Shown: positions 56,694 through 64,000 of the stretch, piece by piece
Position numbering within the stretch: the stretch's first letter is position 1
Layout of the letters: each line of letters starts with the position of its first letter
Origin: Apostichopus japonicus
Lineage: Eukaryota; Echinodermata; Holothuroidea; Aspidochirotida; Stichopodidae
NCBI RefSeq assembly: GCF_037975245.1
Contig: NC_092562.1
Span: 8,969,001 to 9,033,000 of the forward strand
Length of the DNA: 64,000 nt
Reading direction: 5' to 3'
Made by a program: the position numbers and the translations under genes
The notes under the pieces: generated by a model
The model's database searches: none
What the model saw: the letters and a program-made list of their open reading frames with translations, nothing else
Told to the model about the DNA's origin: nothing

Positions 56694-57732
56694 GGCTAGT
56701 GATATTTAGATACTGTGTTGATACGCGAATATAGTCGTTTTCTTGAATAATTCTGAGTATTCCTAGGCCAGCGGTTGATATCCTTCAGCTCTGTATTGCT
56801 CTGTGCGTATCGTAGCTTACGTTGAACAATGTTGTCGATATTTTAAAATTACGTGTACACGTATCATTGTGTCAGCTACAAGATTGAGCAATGCAGACGA
56901 GCATTTCTGCAGGGGTGCATGAACGTATTCATACAACTATCCATTACTATTATGGCACATATGCCGTATTATGACTATATCCCTTACAACCAACCCGGAT
57001 CTACGGAAGGGAGTGTGTAACATCTGTCCTGCCAAGTAGTGAGTAATGACTAGAAACCAAAGCTTCGTCGATGACACAGGGCGTCACCAATGATGTTATT
57101 ATAACGTACACTTCAAAAGATACAGCTTTATAAATGGTAGTATGGTCGTAAGGGAACGTAGATAGGGCCAGAAACGTTTGTCACTCAACAGAACAACGGA
57201 GCTCTTTAAAGAGAACTCGGACACTTTCCACGGTGGCGTAGAAAGCAAGGGAAAGTGTCCCTACTGTAGACACTATTCACGCAAATGAGACACTATATCC
57301 TGTCCTACGGACGCACGGACACTCATTACTGCCACACCAGCAGCCGTTCATTTGATCATTTTTGAGTTGACGATGAGATGTTGTCTTTTACACGCTACCG
57401 TACTTGTCAGAGAGTAAACCACGTCGTCTGCTATGTTGCTGGTATGGCTACCAAAGCCTGATATGTTGTCACTGTGAACTGTGATATGTTGTAACTGTGA
57501 ACCGCTTTCACAGTGAGCTGCATGTATTATAAGCTTCCTGGTCTTACTATCCCTCTTGCGTAGTTTCTGTATACATGCGTTGCTTTAGGTTCGGATATTT
57601 TTTACTATTGCCGAATCTTTTGTGTAACTATACATCCTTTTTTACAAAGTTTTCTATCTCCTTTTGTGAACGTTTTACACTTTTAAGGACAAACAACTGA
57701 TCACCTTATTGTCAGTTAAACCTTTATCAGTC
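56694..57732. other. TXNDC12 upstream region
   Basis: Presumed 5' UTR and promoter interval. No core promoter element can be assigned with confidence. Confidence 0.4.
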
Positions 57733-58351
57733 CAAGGGCGGCGGAACCGGGGGGCACAGGGGGCACGTGCCCCCCCACTTTTCCTCAGGTTAAAAATGTG
57801 CCCTTTTTCTACATAAAAATTGAGGTGTCTCAAGTCAGCAAGAGGCCAGGGAACCAGAATGAACACTCGGGAAGGGCCGTTTCCGGCCATCCGAGGGGTT
57901 TGTAAAACCAAAAATTTTCTTGTACGCTCCGCGCCAACCGACGGTGGCGCTCCGCTCAGATAGTCGTGCATACAACTTTGCAAATCCTGGCTACGCCCCT
58001 GACTTTTAATGAATTTCTGTGGATCAAACTCAAAGCTATTTCGAATGGAAAAAAATTGTTAAGATATTAACAAGAAATAAACTCTAATTCGGAAGATTCC
58101 TACATTAGCAACTAGCATGATTTCACCTCATCTTGTCTCAATAGAAAACTTGTTCCTTGTTTCCCAATTTGCACATTGGATATTGCAGGGGGGGGGGGCG
58201 TTGATGGAGTAATGTGTACACGCAAATAAGATAATACAGTAAGAGTTATAAAGGGTACTAAATATAAGGCTACATCAGTCCAATCGAATTTCTGCAAAGT
58301 GCCCTTTGATGTCGGTGCCCCCCCAGATTAAAAGTGCTTCCGCCGCCCTTG
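57733..58351. mobile_element. hAT-like non-autonomous element(s), possibly rearranged
   Basis: Ends CAAGGGCGGCGGAA and TTCCGCCGCCCTTG are perfect inverted repeats. Inside are the family core (GGCCGTTTCCGGCCATCCGA ... GGTGGCGCTCCGCT) and another hAT-type end, GGCTACGCCCCTG, at 57989-58001. No 8-bp duplication was found around either pair, so borders are less certain than for the copies near 25, 49 and 63 kb. Confidence 0.6.
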
Positions 58352-58572
58352 AAAATATATATACAATTTAATTTTCTCATTTCAGTTTGTAAGGGACCAG
58401 ACTCAAAAAGTTATCTTACTTCTGGTCCCACTGCCTCAATGCTATACCTATGTATGAAAAATGTACATCATAGTGATTTAATGACAGAAATAATTGAAGA
58501 AAAAAATGTGCGCCCACCACTGTCCCATCCACTCTCCAAGATAATAACAAAACTACTTAAAGATCTGGTTTA

Positions 58573-58900
58573 TTGGCTCCAATTATAGCACGCTATAGGC
58601 AGGAAAGTTTCGTGATTACGTAATCGACCAGCCACGGTCTAAATCGACGTCAGGCTTTACAATTAGCCAGCATGGCTTCTTCACACCTTTAGGCTCTTTG
58701 TGTAAACGCTGTGTGGAAATATGTTCATGTCTACAGTGTAGTTAATCATACAGCGTTAACACAAAGACCCTCATACAAAAACAAAATATGTGGCAGGCGT
58801 TGCAGATTAATTGTTAAAAAGAGGTCACTTTACGACCAAGGCAGGTCGATTGCATCATCTCAAGAAACTTTTCCATAACAGCGTGCTATAGTTGGGGTCT
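58573..58900. mobile_element. MITE with long imperfect TIRs
   Basis: Left CCAATTATAGCACGCTATAG and right, on the other strand, CCAACTATAGCACGCTGTTA continue with AAAGTTTC and ATCGACC on both sides, giving inverted repeats of about 55 bp with mismatches. Target duplication not resolved. Intergenic between TXNDC12 and the next gene. Confidence 0.65.
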
Positions 58901-59772
58901 ATACAGCAGACCTTTAAGTGGTGTAGAATAGTTTTGTATCTGTTTTATTAGATCAGTCATATTCCTCATGATTGGTTAATATCATTGTCCTATCATGCAA
59001 ATAAAAAAAACCTGATAGTCAAGCCTAATAAAAACCTGCTTGCTTATTTATTCTTCTTTCCAGGGGTTGATAGGGTATAGCATTTAGTTTTGGAAATCAT
59101 ATCCTATACAACTATATTTACTGCACTGTTTAGAAATACCTTAAAGCTCTTTTTGACTGTTCAAAGCATCTGTTACAATCAGTACAAGGATATTTTTGAC
59201 AGAAACTTTATAACAATATCATATTTTTCAAACATTGAAGGATATGTGAATGCATAATACAATACAGAGGACCTCTATCATTTCACCCACGCTAATTTTG
59301 AAGAATTACGACTGATGTTTTACCGATGACCAACAATGTTGAACCCACAGATTTGCTTTAAGAAGGAAAAAAAAAACACCTTAAGAAGACAGACTGATAT
59401 TAAATTACTTTATCAATATTTTTTGATAATTATCTCCAACTCACTAAATCTTTAATGTGTCCTACTCACCATTAGCATTAATTGTTTTTCCTTATTGTAA
59501 AACTTTTTAAAAGAAATATCAAAAGAAAATCAACACAACACAAAACACAACGATACTCACTGTAAAATTAGTTACTCCTTTAATATATTTCACATTTTGA
59601 TATTTCAATTTCAAATTTTAATTTCAATGATACATTTTTCGTCAAATATTGCTTGTAAATTGCTTTTAAATATTGCTTTTGCTAAATTTTCAAATTTCCC
59701 ATAAATATACATGTTAGTGTTTCATAATTTTTCGTTTCAATGATAAAGAAGTAAAAGAATGAAATAGAATGA

Positions 59773-59817
59773 TCAGTCCGAGTCACTTTCCTTGCCTCGA
59801 TTGTCCGGCTCGACTTT
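59773..59817 (-). CDS. Possible terminal exon of unrecognised gene
   Basis: A long pyrimidine tract and CTAAAG acceptor precede 14 codons, KVEPDNRGKESDSD, and TGA. It is short and unsupported except for phase, polarity and the charged C-terminus. Confidence 0.3.
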   Translation of the reverse strand, partial: KVEPDNRGKESDSD

Positions 59818-62800
59818 CTTTAGGAGGACAAAGATAGAGAGAAGAGAGGAAGAGAAGAGAGAAAGGAGTATAGGAGAGATGCAGAAAGAAGATGAAGAAA
59901 GAAGATGAAAATAAGCCGTGTCATAATATCAAACTTTCCATTGAATATGCATCAGTATTTATATTTGCTGCACCCAGTTGGGACATTTTTTTCCATACTG
60001 TAGTGTCATGTCCTGCTTCAGAGCACTCGTATTGTCAGTTCGAGCAGTATGAATATCATGTTTCTATCAGTTCTGTCAATACCAGTGCTTTGAAGCATGG
60101 TAGTGGAGTACAGTTTAGAGAGGTATTAGCATTAGGAAATTGTCCCAACTGGCTGGTATCCTGTGTTTTTCTCTTGTGTTTGGTTCTCCTAAAATTTTAC
60201 TTTCCTTCTTTTCTCGGTTATAAATAATTGTGAGAACAAAATAGAGTGAACAAGACAGAGTGAGATTGTAAAAGGGGATAATATGAAACTTGCCTATACC
60301 GTCAATTTTATGAGAACGAATATATATTGCTTCTGCAAACTATGATAGAGTAAGCAGAAAGAAAATTGGAAGTGCCTTATTACAAGACATTCATAATGAG
60401 TGAAACACTGTGACGTCCTTGCCACTACATCATTACAATAAAATTTACCTGAGTACATGAGACGACTTATTATCACAAAGAGGAATACAATTAGTTCTGA
60501 TATATACAATATATTGCACAATAGCCCTATTTTGGTGCCTGAGAGAGTTTCACTGGTAAGGTGCAACTTGTAATAACCCAGTGTTGAGGAATATACTTTT
60601 AATACTTAGAAAGTAACATTACTTATTTACTATTCAAAGCAGCAGGTTGCATTTTTGCAGAAAAATTTCTCATGATCAAAAACACCTACAGAGAACTATT
60701 TTTGTGTTAAGACATTAGCTTTCAGGTTCACAGCAGTAGTACCCAACCTAGACTACTTCTGCATATCTGGCTAAGTATCAGCTGATTACAAGGTTGGAGG
60801 ATGGGAAAAGCATTTTACAGAACATTGCTATTACAGCCTTGAGTGAATCTAGTGAGAGGATTACATGGAACATTGGAAGGACAGGCAACCTACTGCCTTA
60901 GCAGAACATTATATAGTACAAGAGCTGCAATTAATGTAGGAATGAAACATCACATTCAGGTAGCATAGTATCGCTAAATGGTAAAATAACTAGCTTCAAT
61001 AAAACTCTGAGAAAAACTTTCTCTATTCCAAGGAAATTTCCTTCATCATGACAAAAAAAAAGGAAATAAATCACCAACACCCCCATTATGTTTCTTTTAC
61101 TTTGAAAAAAAAATCTGCAGTCAAACCAGCTGTTATTATTATAACCTATCCTTATATATACATACAATACCAACTGTGTGCATATCATTCATATTTGGCC
61201 ATTGTAGGATGACATCTGATGTCTTTTCCATCTAAATCATGGATGATGCTTTAAAATGCTCTTGTTTGTTTCAGCATATTAGCATATAACCATAAGTGAT
61301 GACGTGAGTGATCTTTGAAGGTTTACTTTACTTAGGACTTTACATTTTGACTACACAGTTCTCATCATTTACAACTTATCAAATTGTGCTACTAATACAT
61401 CATATATATTTGATAATTATCTGTAAGAAAGACTAAGTATGTAATTACACTTCATACAGTCCACTATTTACAATATATATACCATTTATAAAGCTATTGT
61501 TGAAAACTGAATGCATAAATTTGCTATTTCCTTGGTAAGATATAATAGACATAAAAAACTGAAAGTATATACAGAATATTAAAGTTGCATACATACATTA
61601 CCATGGCAACTAATGGAGATAAAGATCAATTGACCCCAGAATGAGCTAAATTTGCAATGCCTGTATAAAATTAGCCAAGTTAGCCAATATGCCTCACATT
61701 ACTCTCCCTCTTCATTGAAAACCAGTAACACTTTCTTAAAAGAAACTGGTAATTGGTCACCATTTCATGAACCTTGTAAATTGACATTTCTACACCTCCT
61801 CCCCACTTTGCCCCTTCCCCTGCCCACCTTGGCCCCTTCCACTTTGAGTGTCTACTTTGATCTATCAAACTCAAACTTAAAAGCTTTGGAATGAAGGCAG
61901 TTCTGCTGTTAAGCAAATTGTTTTGCGACAATCTACTGATTTCACAGATTGTGACCTGAGGCAGCGGTCTTAGATGTGCAATTTGATTCATTCACCTATA
62001 AGCAGTGCAAAATTTGCAATGTGGTAAAAATTCATCAAACTGTTCTCACATTAAATCAATAAATTATGTTATCTACATGATTATCTAACTCTGTGAACAT
62101 CCAAGACAGAATACAATGGCCAGGCTACGTTCCACTTCATCGTCCAAACAAATAAAATCATGATAAGCATAATTGTCAAGAATAATCTTCTCCTGAGTGA
62201 ATGTATTGAATTTCTTGTTTTACTTTGGTCGTAAATCATCACTGTCACAAGAATAGGCCTTCCTTCAACTCATTAAAAAATTCTCTCAAAGAAGCTAGGT
62301 TCTGCTAAATGTGAATAATATTTCTCCTTGAAAAGTTGAAAACATCTTCCAACGAAAGGATCATCCAGACAGACTCAAAAAGGCGACTTGAGACCAATGA
62401 GGTAGGCTTTGACTGATTACCCCAAAACACACCCAAATGTGATGTAGTATGAGCCTATAATATAAGCTAGAAATAACAAGAAGCAGGTTTTCATCAGACT
62501 GTACTTCATCAGGACAACTCCAACACTGCTTCATGGTGCTGATACCAACCTTGTCATACTCTGCCCAGTCTGGTAGAGGTACTCTTGGTGGTACCACCTC
62601 AGTCTATGAATTAGAGAAAAACACCACAGATGAAAAGCAACATAGGAGTGATGACTCACAGGTATGCAAAAAGATGTGAGAATGGATGTGGCAAAACTAA
62701 TTGATAGCAAGATATATATTATATTTAATTTACCGTTTCAACCAAAGTGCAGCTCATACTGTGACACCTACTCTAAAATCAGTGGCGGAGCATCCATACA

Positions 62801-63870
62801 GTCAGGGGGGGGGGGGTGGATGCCCCCCCTGACGGACTCAAATGGACTGCTGGCTCCCTTTTCAGCTTTTTACCACTTTTTACTTATTCACAATTACTTA
62901 CTTTCTTATTGCGCTCTCATCTACCTATTGACATTTGTCACATATTGTTGGCGATGATTATACCTATTTATTCTTCGATTATCTGGAAATTAGCAAGGCC
63001 TAGGAAAGGGTAATTTCCGGCTATCTATAAAGTATCTTTACTCAAAAAATTTCTGTTCGCTCCATGCCAACCTGTGGCGCTCTGCTTAGATAGTGTCGAA
63101 AGCACCCCTACAATGCCCCTGTTGACCAATACCCCTAGCTCCGCCACTGTCTAAAATGGTGTACCAATGAAATGAAGTGGGGGAGGGGTGGAGACAGTAG
63201 AGGAAGGGGGATATTAATAGTTCCTAGACTCAATGTCACTGTTTGTTACTGTTCCAATAGGGATCTTACAATGTCAGAGATGTCGTTTTGCTGACAGCAT
63301 AAAGAAGCTTGGAGCTGCCTATGTAATTTCAGAAAATACTTATAAGGTACTAAATACAGAAGGCTCTTAGGAAAGCTACAATGAGTAACAAGAAGACCAC
63401 TACACCACGCAATATCAATCCACAAAATTACTTCAGGGTTTGTGAAAATATAACACGATGGAACACACTGTTAAACAGAGACAGCTTCTATCTGAGAATT
63501 GAAAATATCTGTTTTCATCCCATATGCAGTGATAGTTTACCAAGCTTGATCCATAATTCTTTAACAGGGCCAGCAAGACTGCACTGATATCATGTTAATA
63601 ATGTGGTGAAAAATTTAAAGAGATCATGTAACTTACTGTATTATACAGTGGTTTCTTTATCTCAGGTCCCCAGGGCAATTTAAACTCAAAGTCGCTGTCG
63701 AAATTTAGGATGATATTACAGGGGGCGTCATCTGGTCCAAGAAAGTATGCCATAATTTCAGCTGCTGAGGAAGGTTTTGGTGATTTCCTGCCTTTTTTCT
63801 CTGTTTCTGATGAAGGTTTCTCTGCCCCAGCTGCTGTTGCTCCAGTTGCTTCCTCGGTGATCTTGCTGAC
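59773..63870 (-). CDS. Unrecognised gene, partial (two good exons plus a possible terminal exon)
   Basis: I do not recognise this protein. Exon 63637-63870 (78 codons) carries a Lys/Ser/Pro/Ala-rich linker followed by EIMAYFLGPDDAPCNIIL and FDSDFEFKLPWGPEIKKPL. Exon 62505-62603 (33 codons) encodes VVPPRVPLPDWAEYDK and MKQCWSCPDE. Exon 59773-59817 encodes KVEPDNRGKESDSD and a TGA. All three are phase 0 with GT-AG borders, so they can be joined, but other exons may lie in the 2.7-kb gap. The N-terminus is beyond the right edge. The acidic-aromatic blocks look like a folded domain; no signal or membrane segment is visible. The gene lies on the same strand as TXNDC12, upstream of it. Confidence 0.5.
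59818..62504. other. Intron or gap of the unrecognised gene
   Basis: A GAGAGAAGAGAGGAAG purine run at 59830-59880 (the polypyrimidine tract on the minus strand). Otherwise no exon or repeat recognised, though small exons could be missed. Confidence 0.4.
62505..62603 (-). CDS. Exon of unrecognised gene
   Basis: Acceptor TTCATAG, probable donor GTACAG. Encodes TEVVPPRVPLPDWAEYDKVG and STMKQCWSCPDE. The frame stays open beyond the chosen donor, so the 3' border is less certain than the acceptor. Confidence 0.55.
62780..63149. mobile_element. 370-bp hAT-like MITE
   Basis: Ends CAGTGGCGGAGC and AGCTCCGCCACTG; TCTAAAAT on both sides (62772-62779, 63150-63157) is an exact 8-bp duplication. Contains the diverged family core GGTAATTTCCGGCTATCT and CCAACCTGTGGCGCTCTGC. 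Lies in the intron between two exons of the unrecognised gene. Confidence 0.9.
63637..63870 (-). CDS. Exon of unrecognised gene
   Basis: Acceptor ACTGTAG, donor GTAAGT, 78 open codons in one frame. Low-complexity first half (EEATGATAAGAEKPSSE, KKGRKSPKPSSAA), then a conserved-looking block, LGPDDAPCNIILNF and FEFKLPWGPE. The neighbouring longer frames in this interval are Gln- and Phe-rich shadows. Confidence 0.6.
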
Positions 63871-64000
63871 CTACAGTGCAAGAACACCAAAATGAATCGA
63901 AAGAAAGAAGCAATAAAAGCCAGTAATATGAAGAACACATGCTTGTGACACCTAATCTAAACAATTAGTACCATCCTAACCCCTAACCTGTATAGACCAA

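Noticed and set aside
57679-58008. ACTTTTAA at 57679-57686 and again at 58002-58009 as an 8-bp duplication for a hAT element
   Set aside because: The right copy follows a hAT-type end, but the sequence after the left copy (GGACAAAC) is not a hAT-type end, so the match is probably chance.

Overview
Eukaryotic genomic DNA: small exons with GT-AG introns, SINE- and LINE-type repeats, many terminal-inverted-repeat (TIR) elements and long AT-rich minisatellites. Gene content and repeat types suggest a marine invertebrate, perhaps a deuterostome such as an echinoderm; that placement is inference. Most long open frames here are artefacts of tandem repeats; the real genes were found by following splice-consistent, conserved exons.

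Genes. (1) On the plus strand, 9268-40666, 21 phase-consistent exons encode the C-terminal 1,223 residues of glycogen debranching enzyme (AGL): most of the glucanotransferase module, the central domain and the whole amylo-1,6-glucosidase domain, ending in a stop. The N-terminal exons lie left of the window or were not recognised. (2) On the minus strand, 56693-46112, six exons encode a complete 162-residue TXNDC12/ERp18-type ER thioredoxin with signal peptide, CGAC active site and C-terminal KTDEL. It converges tail to tail with AGL. (3) On the minus strand at the right edge, two good exons (63637-63870 and 62505-62603) and a possible terminal exon (59773-59817) belong to a gene I do not recognise, cut by the window edge.

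Mobile DNA. The standout is a 7,960-bp DNA transposon (23202-31161) inside an AGL intron, with long TIRs and a TTA target duplication. It carries two divergently transcribed two-exon genes: a 575-residue DDE-type transposase with Cys/His motifs, and a 319-residue protein whose C-terminus looks like a BEN domain. A 933-bp hAT-like element with an 8-bp duplication is nested in the intron of the BEN gene. Other elements are a 2,097-bp TIR element whose empty site is preserved in a nearby duplicate (4795-6891), an inverted pair of TTAA-flanked MITEs (2085-2451 and 55554-55913), a TTA-flanked Harbinger-like MITE (11314-11912), hAT-like elements near 48.8, 57.7 and 62.8 kb, two tRNA-derived SINE copies, a LINE 3' end and Penelope-like hairpin fragments.

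Tandem repeats. AGL introns hold a 38-bp minisatellite of about 2.1 kb, a 29-bp minisatellite of about 2.0 kb with higher-order structure, and shorter 13-, 27-, 29-, 37-, 71- and 99-bp arrays. The first 9.2 kb and the 40.7-46.1 kb intergenic stretch contain no gene I can support.
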